The notes beneath the pieces were generated by a model, which did not search any database, was not told the origin of the DNA, and worked only from the letters and a program-made list of their open reading frames with translations. A program made the position numbers and the translations under genes. A DNA stretch of 54,621 nucleotides, taken from Symsagittifera roscoffensis (lineage: Eukaryota; Xenacoelomorpha; Acoela; Convolutidae). Position 1 is the first letter of the stretch; each line of letters opens with the position of its first letter. Location: assembly GCF_963678635.1 (NCBI RefSeq), contig NC_087067.1, positions 15,577,018 through 15,631,638 of the forward strand. The letters are read 5' to 3'. Shown piece by piece: positions 33,401 to 44,700 of this stretch.

Positions 33401-34868
33401 TCGCCCTGATACGAGCAGTCTTGTTCATATATAAAAACAACATCAATCAATTGTACTGCAATAAAATAATACAATGAGGCCAATCTCAGTTAACTTTAAT
33501 TTACAGGGCATAGTAGGTTAATTTATCATCACTCATTATTCCCCCCAGGGTTGACTAAAAATGCTAGCCATACACTTTTCATGTAATTCCATAAAAACAG
33601 AAAGATGCATGAAAGGTCTATGATTACTGATTTTTCATAAATGGAAATTGTATAACTAGCATTTTTCCATGAACCAAAAAAATTGATTTTTTACATTTAA
33701 ATTTCTCAAAATTTTTTGTTTGTGTTCGTAACCAAACACAAGTGGTTACTCAAACGTAGAGTAACAAAAAATGGGTTTGAAACGGCCTGAAACGTCTCAA
33801 TTCTGACTTACACAAATAATATAACGAAACATTGATTTTTTTTAGTTTGAAATTATGAATTATCAGTTATTCAATGCAGCCTACAAAAACAAGCCATTCA
33901 TGAGAAATAGGAGTTTTCAGCCTTTTATAAAAAAATTATTGAGCAAAATGGAAAAAAAAATCATCATTGGTGTATCCAGGACTACGTTATGCACACTAAA
34001 AAAATTTTGAAAATGATTTAATTGAGTACAAAATTCGATTTGCGGTTGAAAAAAAAATAATACATTTTTGGGGCAACTTCAAAGTTTTGTTGTCGCTATC
34101 ACAATAAAATGCTAGTCATACTATTTCCATATATGAAAATTGTATAATTAGCTTTTTTTGCAAAAAAAATCTTTTATTTCGTATGATACACCGAATCTTA
34201 AGCCAAAACAAGAGAAAAGTTCTTCGAAAGTTCGATGACACCATTATAGCATAATGCATGAATTTTGCGTGTCTAGTATTTCTCATAGACTTATTTTATT
34301 GAATTGTAAGAGTAGCATTTTTGATCTATGGAGAACAACCCGGGCTGCTGGCCGCTCCTTGTGAAAGTATGTACTCGCTTTACTTGCTAAGTTTTTTGTG
34401 GATACTAAGCATTAGAGAATCAACTTGAATTCAATTCGTCAACGGTTGTCACTGGAATTAGGTATCACATACAGTCTGTATTATAAATCACGTTTTTATG
34501 GACTCACACTCTTAGTTTAATTGAAGATATGTTTGTTTTAGGTCTGTGCATCTCTGTGCGTTCTATCTGTTTGCAACTGCTGCCTCCCATTTATTCCTTC
34601 GGTATGGCTCGGAACCTTTTGTGCCGTAATCATAGTCATGGCCCGGACACTCCTCATCGGATGTATGGCCCCATTCGTGGACTTGTGCTCTGGGGATAAA
34701 ACAGTGCAGGCCAGATTGATTATGGTGCAGAATATGTGCTATAATGGAACGTGGTCTTTGGCCAGCGTGTTTTCGGGATATTTGTGCCAGAATCATATCC
34801 AAGTTCCATTCTTAACCGGGGCAATATTTGAAGCTATCCTTATGATATTGTGCCTTAATGTACTGTAA
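27224..34868 (+). CDS. MFS-type 12-helix membrane transporter, five exons
   Basis: Exons 27,224-27,461, 27,936-28,130, 28,776-29,658, 30,732-30,924 and 34,542-34,868 join in frame with GT..AG borders to give 611 residues. Residues 1-100 are polar and cytoplasmic (Ser/Thr-rich). Helices 1-6 span about 105-279; after helix 2 comes a G-D-x-x-D...GRFPSHR stretch like the MFS motif A loop. A polar loop of about 120 residues (282-404) separates the two halves. Helices 7-8 lie at about 405-465, followed by a loop with seven Asn (482-488); helices 9-12 lie at 504-611. The 6 + 6 layout with a long central loop is typical of the major facilitator superfamily (solute transport across a membrane). The substrate is unknown; SLC43-like proteins have this layout but I could not show a specific match. 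Confidence 0.8.
27936..28130 (+). CDS. exon 2 of the MFS-type gene
   Basis: The acceptor is TTTTAG, phase 1 in and out; the donor is GTACGT. It encodes helix 1 and the start of helix 2. Confidence 0.85.
28776..29658 (+). CDS. exon 3 of the MFS-type gene
   Basis: The acceptor is TGTTTAG, phase 1 in; the donor is GTAAAT, phase 2 out. It encodes helices 2-6, the long Ser-rich loop and helix 7. Confidence 0.88.
30012..30143. repeat. 132-bp hairpin with 35-bp arms in intron 3
   Basis: The left arm (30,012-30,046) and right arm (30,109-30,143) share CTCTTTATTGCATTTTTGAC and its complement with about three differences. It is a small foldback insertion in the transporter's third intron. Confidence 0.75.
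30732..30924 (+). CDS. exon 4 of the MFS-type gene
   Basis: The acceptor ACTTTCAG fits the incoming phase 2 exactly; the donor GTTAGT gives phase 0. It encodes helix 8 and a loop with an AAC/AAT repeat giving seven Asn. Confidence 0.72.
31391..31465 (+). repeat. tRNA(Ser)-like SINE head
   Basis: A-box TAGCATAGTGG, an anticodon-loop-like CTTTGAAAT (TGA) and a weak B-box AAATTCTAACCC are spaced as in a tRNA, and the end stems pair only partly (AGGCA with TGCCT). A non-tRNA tail follows, so this is a tRNA-derived SINE or tRNA pseudogene. Confidence 0.45.
32161..32621. repeat. 461-bp foldback, arms of ~216 bp, 28-base loop
   Basis: The left arm (32,161-32,376) and right arm (32,405-32,621) are reverse complements with few differences. 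Ends read TATAATGC and GCATTATA. It lies in the last intron of the transporter gene and in RNA would form a very long hairpin. No coding frame and no clear target duplication are seen. Confidence 0.9.
32887..33426 (+). repeat. 540-bp dispersed repeat, plus copy
   Basis: Matches 48,290-48,823 in reverse orientation over its full length with many scattered differences. Landmarks are the AACTTTCGATACGAAAGTAA block, TTAACGCGCGA, a GTGGGGGGATGATTTTCAT block and CGCCCTGATACGAGCAGTC at the end. Confidence 0.85.
33557..33666. repeat. MITE-like element, second copy
   Basis: Inverted ends AAAAATGCTAGCCATA and TATAACTAGCATTTTT (two mismatches). The interior is the reverse complement of the element at 25,727. 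A more decayed relative begins near 34,105 (AAAATGCTAGTCATAC). Confidence 0.7.
34542..34868 (+). CDS. exon 5 (last) of the MFS-type gene
   Basis: The acceptor is TGTTTTAG, phase 0. It encodes helices 9-12 and ends with TAA. No AATAAA is obvious close behind the stop. Confidence 0.82.
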   Translation, partial: VCASLCVLSVCNCCLPFIPSVWLGTFCAVIIVMARTLLIGCMAPFVDLCSGDKTVQARLIMVQNMCYNGTWSLASVFSGYLCQNHIQVPFLTGAIFEAILMILCLNVL

Positions 34869-37068
34869 TTTACCGCGAATTTATTTTACCAGTTTTCGTC
34901 CAATGTTCTTTAATCTCATGCAATATAATAACACAAAATAGTAATTACAACTATTTAATTATGGAATTTTAACCGAGTCGGAGCATATTAACTCAAAAAT
35001 TACAAGAAACTCTGAAAATACATTAACTAATTTCAAAGAAATCAAAATGGCCCCGACGTGTAAAAATGCAGAACCGATTCGGTTACATTTAATGCTCAAA
35101 GTCTTTAATACGTTTTTTATTCAAACTTGTCTATACCAAATTTCAATATTCTATTTTTTGTCTATAACTTGTGTTTCTGTTCCGACCATTCAAAATGGCG
35201 AATAACTTTGTATTCGGGTGTGCTTAATTTTTTTTATTTTTCCAGGAAAAATCAGGTACCACAAAAATTATCAAGATGGTTGAGTGATACATCATGATAA
35301 AACCCTCTCAGTCGTGGCTCAAACGACTTCGCGATATCAAATTTTTCATAAAATTTTAGCAAGGAGTATTTTTGAGTATTATTTATGATACATATTTTTT
35401 GTTTTTCATGTCTATTTTCTGCAAAAACAGTTTTCCTTTTTGCTTTTTCACTATGACTATCGAACATGCCTAATTTATTACTTTTTCGTTCAGATTTTGT
35501 ATCACGCCACACGGCAAAAAAATGTGTACAAAAGTCGGAACATTCTGTGCTACGTGAACAGTCTTTGGCTATTCTTGTTACTGTCTTTTAATTGCACAAA
35601 AGAAAGAAAAAACTGCATTGGATAAATTGGTTTGGCATTTTCGCTTCAATTTGGACCATCTTTTTGATTCGTTTCAATCGATCTTTGGGCTCCCAAAGAT
35701 TTTGTCTCTCAAAGGAAACTCATGATGCGGCAAAATCAGCCAGCACTTGGCTGCTTCAAAAATATTCGGTATTGCAAAAAATTTCAGTTTCTTGACTGGA
35801 AGAGCTAAGCTTACGAGGTTGATTGATACATCAAATTGAAATATTTTTTAATTAAGATTCGAACGACATTCTTAAAACGTTTCTTAATAAATTTCTGTGC
35901 CGAAAAAAAAAACAGTTTCAAATTTTTGAATTTCCATCTATTTTTGAGCGAGTAGCGTAATCGAGTAAAGTTTGTTGTTGGACAATCTAGATTTTTAGGC
36001 TTTAAGGGGCTCAAAATTTGTCTATACTATCAATAAAACTAATTTTGGATGTTTCATACAGCGCTTGTTTGGCAATATTGGTTTCAAAAAAGATCTTGCC
36101 TTATTCATTAACTTGCTATTCATTTGTGTGGTTCTCGAATCACACAACGCACTAAAAACCACTTTTTAAAACACCAAAAAAAACGTTTTTTCTAGTTTTT
36201 TGTGAATATGGTAGGAATTTTCTTTACTATTTGCACAGCAACGAACTATCCATACTGGTTTTTGCTTGGTTACACATCAGTGTGCTACAAGCTAGTAGCT
36301 GGTTTAGAACCTGAGTAGTACCTAACCGTACAAGACAAAGAGTCCACTGTGGTAATCTTCTAAATTATTTTTGGTCAACTAACGCTAAAATTTCCCTACG
36401 GGCGTCTCGGGCGCTAATATAGTTGTTTCCGGTGTAATCTAGCGTTACTTATTAAACGGACAGTGGTCTAAAAAAAATAAAAATTGAGCTTTTTAGTGTT
36501 GAATATATGCCTCACACTGATAAAAATTGTAACAATTTTCGATCATTTTCACTCGTTCAATACAAAAATGAAATTGTTCCAAAACAATTTTGAACAGCGA
36601 CAACAAAAATCTTCGAATGATTCGAAGGAGGCAGAAAAAATATTCCAACGTTTAGCACGGTCATAGACTGGAAACAATTCGTCGACACAGAAAAAAAACA
36701 AAAAAGAGATAAATCTGCGCAAAAATACAATGTTATTATGAAATTATCCACACTTTTATTGTATGAAATTGACTTTTAATTTAGTTGTAGATCTTTTTAT
36801 CAGGAAAAAGGTTGTGGCATGTTTTGGCATAGATATAGGCAATTTACTGTAGGGTCAATTGAAATGACTATTCAGAAATTGAATGCAGACAAAAGCATAA
36901 CTGAAATATTAGAAGGCATCCTCTGCATCCGTGATTCTATGGACGAATCTTCGGCCTATTGATATTTTTTCGTTCATTTTAAATCATCTTACAAAAATCA
37001 TCAGCAACCTGATCAGAGCTATGCAGAGCTATGCTTGGCGTTTTTAAATCGCGTTGCAAGTGTTTAAC

Positions 37069-37328
37069 GTCACGCTTGTGAAAGCAATGTCACGCTTGCA
37101 TAAGCAATGTCACGCTTGCAATAGCAAAATCACGCTTGCAATAGCAATGTCACGCTTGCAATAGAAAAATCACGCTTGCAATAGCAATGTCACGCTTGCA
37201 ATAGCAATGTCACGCTTGCATAGCACTTTCACGCTTGCAATAGCAATTTCACGCTTGCATTAGCGATGTCACGCTTGCACTAGCACTGCCACGCTTGCAA
37301 TTACAATGTCAGGATGGCAATATCCACT
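37069..37328. repeat. minisatellite, 20-bp unit, about 13 copies
   Basis: The unit is GTCACGCTTGCAATAGCAAT. The first and last units are diverged; one unit is 19 bp. The core CACGCTTGCA is nearly invariant while the six bases after it vary. Confidence 0.92.
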
Positions 37329-38649
37329 GCAAATGAAATAAACAAGAAAGTTGCCATAAAATAAATTTTTCTTAGAAAATGTAAGCCTGTCCGAAGCTGG
37401 AATTACTTGACTTGACATCTGTAGAGTTTTTAAAATATAAATTTGTAAATTATGTCGGTCAACTTCGGCTTTATCCAAATTTTCAGTAAACTTTTGGCAG
37501 TTTTTGTGCATATGAAAAAGACAAGAATAAAAAACGATGCGTAAAAAATTGAATGAATTTAAGTAAATAGTGAAATTAGATTAGGAATAATTGTTAAAAT
37601 TCATTCACTGGTCTGTAAATAGTGCTGCGTCTGTACAGTTTTTTTTCGAAACGGAACTTTTTGAAACATTTTTTCCGAATTCGGATTGAAAAAACTTTTT
37701 AAATAAAAAAGCCTTAAATTTACCTGACGATTAACTTTGGACTAGTTGATTTTGGGTTAGAAAAACTCAAAAACTTTTTTTCTTAAGTTTTTAAAGCTGA
37801 CCACAAAAAAACGTTTTTCAAAGAGTCTCCTGCACAGTAAAAAATTTGCTTGAATGAGTAGACATTGAGAGATCAACCGAAAGTAATAGACAGAAATACA
37901 GGATTATTCGAACATTTTTGAGATCTACCATTTTCTCGAGGGAGAGGATTAAGAACAAACTCAAATATGTTTGAATATATTTTTAGTTTAAGTGAAACAT
38001 ACGTTTTCAGAGCTCTCCTGAAACGCTATGGAGACGAGACCTTTTTTCGACAAAAATTGCAAAGAAAATGGATGAAGTTTATTGGAGCTAACGAATAACC
38101 TCCAAAACAAACAATTTTTGTAAGCTTTCCAGGCAATGCTAAGTCATGGCTCATTTTTAGAAATTAATTTAAAATTGGTCAGCCGAAACTTGAAGAAGGC
38201 TGTTAGATAGTCTCTAAACTACCAATTGCAGCATAAAAATAAATACGATACAAACCACTGGCGATACAAAACAAATGACTGTGATTAAAATCAAAGGCAA
38301 AGAAAAATAAAAAAACTGATAAAAAACTTTCAAAAATCGCAAAACACAAGAGCTCCGGAACAAGGTAACTTGCACCATAAGAAACTCTAGAAGGAGCTTC
38401 CGGAATACTAGAAAGAAGCCGACCTTTAAAAAATCCTTTCTGCGGGAAATAAGCCGGAAAAATACAGAGGCGAAGCTGTGCTTCGCAAACACTGCCGAGA
38501 ACAAGACCAAAGATCAGCTCTATCAAGTGAAATAAGAAAAAAGTAGTTATAAGCCTCGAGTTACCAAAAATTCAGCTACGTGTAGGATCCGAATCTGCAA
38601 CATACTGCAATCAATAGACTTTGAGTCTCATGCAGCCACTCAATTCTAA

Positions 38650-38830
38650 CAACCGACAAACACTACTCGCGAATAAAGCACTCAGCCACTCAAGCTTAAG
38701 TCAGCCAAGCAAGCTTAGCAACCGACAAAAATTGGTCACGAATAAAGCAGCGACGTATGCACAGCCATGCAAGCTTAACTCAGCCACGCAAGCTTAAAAA
38801 CCAAGAAACACTAGTCACGAATAGATTGCC
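38650..38830 (+). repeat. imperfect direct repeats with GCAAGCTTA
   Basis: About three degenerate units contain CAGCCA(C/A)GCAAGCTTA, ACCGACAAA and CACGAATAAAGCA in the same order. Confidence 0.6.
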
Positions 38831-40069
38831 AATGCGATTCAGCAAAAATGGCAACAAATACAAATTTAGCATGTAACAAATTGCAAAGCATAAAACCAAA
38901 TTATGTATAAATAAAGCATTTCAAAAAAATGCGAGATACATTGAGCTAGAAAATTTCTGAAATCGAGTTTTTTTAATGTACTTTTGTTCGAAAAAAAAGA
39001 TTTCTTTCGGTTCATTTGATGAATTAAAATCGCATCAACTGGGTTAACTTATTACTAATTGAATGTCAAAGCACATGCTATGAAAAAGCTGTTAAGGTGT
39101 CCCAAAAGCGGCACCAATATTTGCGAATTAGGTTGCAGACAGTTCCTTCTAATACACTCGCTTCGCAAGTGCAAATATACCAACAAAAACCTAAATTAGC
39201 CAAAAATTTGCGTTTGCAAAAAAAAAAACGAGTCCCGATTGGAATCGAACAAGCATCAATTAGAATCGAAAAAAAATTTAGTAACCGATTGCAATAACTT
39301 TGCTTAACACAAGTGTAAATATTTTCATTCAAAAAAAGTTTCTGGAATTATGTGAAAGTACGACCTACTAGGTACTTTCAGGAAAAAATAGTCCGTTCTT
39401 ATAAGATTAAACTGGACTAAACATTTATTAAGATAAGCGTCAAAACGTCAAACAAGTAAAAAACTGACTAATATAAAAATGTCCTGACGAAGAGGCGCTT
39501 GCCTTAACCAACGTTCCAAGCAGTCCAGGAAACATTCATCAGAAACTTGGTATCGTTTAGCCAATATGATGTTCAAAATTACAAATTAGATACTGTGCAA
39601 AGAAATTGATAAGTGAATGTGGAATTTTACAGCCAAAAAATGGCTTCATAATTCAAGGAAAGTTCAGCTTGCTCTAAACATGATGCAAATAATTATAATA
39701 TACAGGGCGAATTTGCATTTAACGACCACGAGCAATTCCGCACTCAGTAAAACGAGAAAATAATAGATGATAATGGATTTTTACTGTCAGTCTCCATAAA
39801 TTTCAAAAATAATTGATTATAATCGATTAAAGATGGATTATGAAGTTACTATTTTTCGAAACAATAAAAATCATTTTAATCGTTTGTAATCGATTATTTT
39901 TTGAAAAATTTTTCCTCAATTTTTTTTTGAATTATAACCCATTTTAATGGAACTTATTCCATTATTATTCAACAATTGTATAATCGCTTCATTTCGTTTT
40001 TTTTTTGTTTTGTTTTGTGTGCTTTTCAGTTGGTTACCGAACTTAAAGATACTGTAATTTTGAACTTAT

Positions 40070-40450
40070 AGCCAGGGGCGGTTTTAGGGGTGGGAGCAGG
40101 GGTTTCTCTTTGAACTATCTTGAGATATATATTTTTGGTGACGGAGCCTAAAAACTTTCTAAAGGTGCCTTTGGCGCCAAGATTTATTAATTTTCAGGGA
40201 AGAGAGCGCGCCAAAAATCGCAATTTTTAGATCAAAATTTTCCACAAAAAATTGTATAAAAACGCCTTTTTTGGCCTGTTTTTTATAGTTTTGCCTGCGG
40301 CCCAGAAAGTTTGATCAAAATGGGGTCGTTATAGTGAGTGAGGAATGCTCATAAAATCAATTTGGTCAACCTAAAAAAAATGTCGGCAGAATTTTCGAAA
40401 TTTTTTTGAAAATCCGCCCCCCTCCCCCGAGAAAGTCCTGGCTTAAACTT
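40070..40450 (+). repeat. dispersed repeat, copy related to 8,240-8,640
   Basis: It shares ordered blocks with the 8.2-kb copy (AAAGGTGCCT, GAGAGCGCGCC, AAAACGCCTTTTTTGGCC, TGCGGCCCAGAAA and a C-rich end). Confidence 0.55.
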
Positions 40451-41561
40451 GGATTCAATTTAATTTTTACCGTGTTTTCATGCAGAACAGCTAAATTATA
40501 ATCCATTATGAATGATTTTTTTGAGATTCTAAGAGATTTGAATTTATATTCCCCATAGTAAGGCATCAAAAAGAAGAAAAAGTTTGTCATAATTCATTTA
40601 AATATCTGAGCCGGTTCCTTGACAATCTATCCTATGCCATTCTAGCCTTATCAAGACGATTTTAGAATTCAAGTTTTGCGGCCTAAATACCGTCCGTATC
40701 GATTGCAATTTTGCGCTAGTTTATATGCAAAAAAAACTGAACGTTGAGTTTCACGGAAAATTTTCAACTTAGGGTGGAAAAATGCGTCATGTAACACACG
40801 CTTTTGTTTGCGTAGACAATCATTTGATGAAGACCTGCTCACAAAACCTGTATCCCTTTCTGAATCTCTTAATTGACCGCATTATGGTCATTTAAAAAAA
40901 AAATCCTTGTTGTTAATCGGCCAATTAAAAGATACAAGCATTGTTCTTAAATGCTCGACTGCTTTAGCATGCTTTAATGCAAATTTGAAGAAAATTACAA
41001 ATCTAATGGCTGATTCTAGGCATGCAGAAGTTTCCAATTCATAGTCCGTAGAAAAATCAAAGTTCTCTCTGAGGGTTCCTAAAACAAAACTAGTAATAGT
41101 AGAAAAGTATAATTTACCAATCGCATTACATTAATGACTGACTAAGTACTAAAAAGTCTATGTAAAGTAAATGACGAGGTCAGTCTATATGCGGATCAAA
41201 TCAAACTGGAGATCGATTTTGTAAGTTTTGTTGAAATTTGTATGTTGCATTCAGATAGTGTTGCTCTGCCAAGCGGCGATGAATGATGATTGGTGGCAGC
41301 AAAATTGGCATCAAATCCAGGGTCGTTTAGTCGAAACAGGCCATTATTATAAGACAATTGCGGCAACAAAAAGCAGCCGAGATGACTAAATATATTGCAG
41401 ATATTGTGTTTCTTTTTGTGCTTACGATGCGACAAAAGCGGTGTCGACATCAAGCTGAGGAATTGGGCCCATACATATGCAAGGGCGAAACTTCAAGTAT
41501 CAATGAAAAAATAGGCGAAGGGGGGTCCAGGCATCTCCATGGTTACAGTGGAGGGGGAGGG

Positions 41562-41715
41562 TCACCAATACATGGACCTGGCGAGGTAGTTGACGGTTGC
41601 TGTTAGCCACGTGGTCTGTTGTCCTGGCCCGTCCCCTTGGACTCGCACAGCGGTCGTTGGATCTTCCACTTCGGGGTCGTCTTCTGGTAGATAGTCTGGC
41701 ATCGGACTTGCAGGC
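41562..41715 (-). CDS. ARMC1: exon 4 (last) of ARMC1
   Basis: Acceptor TTGTAG, phase 2 in; TGA at 41,564-41,562. It encodes the acidic PDYLPEDD stretch and the conserved C-terminal Trp/Tyr end. Confidence 0.9.
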
Positions 41716-44700
41716 CTACAACATAACCACAAAATTGAACAATTAGAGCAAAACTTTCAGTTCTTAATAATTGAACAATATTAAGAACTATACGGAACTT
41801 TAAAATGCGTACTATGAGGAATATAGGAACCAGTTGTTTAATAGGAACTTAAAGGCTAATTTTAAAAGAAAAATTTCGACAAAAATGAAGAAAAAATTAG
41901 TTCAAATAACTTTCGGCCAAAACTTTCTTGTTTGCAAATATGCTCTACATTTAGCAAAACAAATTAGCTGCAGGAAAACAAATTAGCTGGATTGTATAAA
42001 TATTGCATTAGAAATTAAATTCTAACACAGGCGAAGCAGCACATCATTGTGAACACAAGCGAGAAAACGGCAAAAATAGTTCTAAAAAGTGAAATAAGAA
42101 AGAAGCTACAACTAAGCCTTGAAAAATAAAAGTTTTGCTAGTGCTGGAATAAAACCCCAATTTGTTCTATTGACTCTCACGTCCTCTTATCTGCATCACG
42201 GTCGCTTGCGAGTTGATCTAGAAAAACTGTGGATTCTCAATACATTGCGATCGCTAGCTGGCTTGAGTAAACATTGAAACTTCCTTCAAAATATCTCCAA
42301 TCAGTTTTAGAAAAATTTCTAAAAAATATACTGCCGGCAAAGTAATTTGAATTTATCAGTTACCAGACACTAGTTTTGAGATATGTTATTTGATTGAAAC
42401 TTTAGAACAAATCCGAAAATTCAACGAACGTTGACACGATAACAGCAAATTCTTCCTTAACCAGAAAATTTTTATTTCGAAAGTAAACGTCTTAACCCGA
42501 CTCGAATCAGTCGCCCTTTCGCTACCAATCATTAACGTTCATCTAGGCGAAATGGATGACATATCCCCTTCCTCCCCGACGGTTGGTCTTGCACTTAACC
42601 CTCGGCTGGAGTAGGAACGGGGTTTAAAAAATCTTTAAAACAAAAAAAAAACGTTCATCTGCCTCAAATGTGCAGATTGAAGTGCTCGGCATGGTGCGCA
42701 TTGTTACTAAGGATAAATGTGTGTGTGAATGTACTTATTTCCAGCAGATTGTATTTCGAATCATACTAATTCTCTAAGATCATGGAACATTTTTCATATC
42801 ACGAATGTACTTATGTTTATCATCTTAAGATGCCTGTAATCTCAGTTCTTGAAAGTATTTCACTCCACTCTACCACCAGGTTTTGACTAGAATTTAAAAT
42901 AACAAACAATATTGGTTGTTACCTTGAAAGAGCGAATGTGATGTACTCCTCTTCGCCCTTCGGTCCCTTCACAATCTGCTGTGGGGAGGGGAAGCCCGCC
43001 TGGGCCAGACAATGTGCCACTTCCGCAGCTCCCAACTCCGGCCTCGCCCGCATCACCGTCCTCTGTTTTCCAAGGTCAAATGTGAAACTGACGACTCCGT
43101 GTAGAGAACAAAGGGCCTCGTGGGCTTGCTGCTTGCTCTCTTTATCTAGACCTTCCACGTAGAAGACCATGTTGCGAGCTCGTTTAGCCTTCTTCACAAA
43201 GGGGGAGGAAGAGGCGGAGGATAGATCGACCCCACCTGCTCCGACTGAGAGGGAATTTGGCGAGGGGGAAGACTGCATTTTGGATGCCATTGCCGCTCTA
43301 CTCATTCCCCTATTTAATGCAACATATGAGTCAAATCATCTTATCCTTGTTGCAAAATTATTTTTATTCGTTTACTCGGAATTAAAACGTAATAAAATAA
43401 ATACCACAATTGTACGCGTAGCTCGAATTGACACCTTAAATCCATTTGACCCCTTAAGGGCTTTGTTGAGGTATTCAAAATCAGGAAAAGCCACCTGAAG
43501 TGATCGAAACTAACACTAATGACAAAGCATATGCCCGATTTTGCCAAATTAACGACTTTTGCTTTGCAGGAGTAGCCGATTGCTGTGCAAGTAGCACTGA
43601 ATGTTCCAACCTTAGACCAAGTGAACAATCTCCACCCTAAATCAATTTAGGAGGGGGACTGTTCACTTGGTAAAAAGTAAAATTGATCATCCAATCAGAT
43701 TTGAGCATAGCACACTTTCGCTGTTCAATAGTGGAGATTTCCTTCCTTTTAACGAAGGAAATGAACTGAAGTAAGCAATCGAAAGTCAAACCAGAAAAAA
43801 CTACATTTGAGCCAAAAAGAAAAACAAAAAAAATCATCGCGATCTATATACGAGTCTGAACTACGTTCATCAATTCTTAAAAATTTGTACAAAGCTCAAT
43901 TGAAGCGTCTGTTATATGATATACCACACGTCGCATTATGATGATTCCCCGTGAAAAAAAAACTGAAAACTAGAAGAAAAAAAACACCCTAATATGGTAA
44001 AAGACAAAGTTTGTCCTCATTTTCAGTGTTCGGAACAAACAGTTCAGAATATTAAATCAACCTACTAAATTCCATTATTTTAGTAACGTTTTTTTTTCAC
44101 TTTTTGCAATCAGAGGGGAGGGATATAGTTAAAGTGTGATCCCCTGATGTTATTTTTAGGCTCTCATTTTGAAGATTCGACTGTTCCTGTGAATTAGAGA
44201 CTCATGACATGTAGAATAAATTAGTATTTTTCGTGCAAGATAAATTAAAATCAGAATTACATATCAGTATCGTTTGAAGTGATCTACAGCTAAATTAAAC
44301 ACCTTGCTAACATGATAGGTTCTTTTGTTAAAAATTTGCTTACTTCGGCTAAGTACCACACCCAAGTAGTTATGATTTCTTTATTCTAGGAAAAGATTAA
44401 CACTGAATGCTGCGTTTTTTAGTTAAACTCACCAAACTGTACTAAAACGCCAAATTACTGATAAATAAAAAAATAAGGCAACTGAAACAAAACAAAACTT
44501 CTTTATAATTAAGCAGTACTTTGGCCAGTTCTTTCTGCGCATAGGCAGGATACAATGATCGGACGGTCAGCAAGTGACAATTCGTAACAGGCGACGATTA
44601 GTCAAGCCATTAGCAAGTAGCTTGTTCCGCAGCACTTACATTATTGAGTGGGGGTGTAGCGATTAGCATGTGGGCCTATTAGCATGTGATAATTGCTTTA

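Larger units (their letters stand above)
34950..41560. other. gene-poor stretch, repeats only
   Basis: No exon with sensible codon use and splice sites was found. The stretch holds a member of the GAGTGATACATCAT family (about 35,250-35,560), the minisatellite at 37,069, direct repeats at 38,650, a dispersed repeat at 40,070 and much A/T-rich sequence. A 107-codon minus frame at 38,203-38,526 lies in DNA resembling 42,010-42,125 and is not considered real. Confidence 0.5.

Noticed and set aside
37069-37328. CRISPR-like array of short repeats
   Set aside because: Units are contiguous without unique spacers and the genome is eukaryotic, so this is a minisatellite.
38203-38526. Minus frames of about 100 codons with hydrophobic stretches
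   Set aside because: Two overlapping registers are open, the DNA resembles other repeat segments (about 42.0 kb), and no splice sites or UTR signals support them.
41358-41606. Plus frame of 82 codons with a Met start and Gly-rich end
   Set aside because: It is mostly antisense to the last ARMC1 exon and its 3' UTR, with no splice or domain support.
43169-43498. Plus frame of 109 codons
   Set aside because: It is antisense to ARMC1 exon 3 and has no features of its own.
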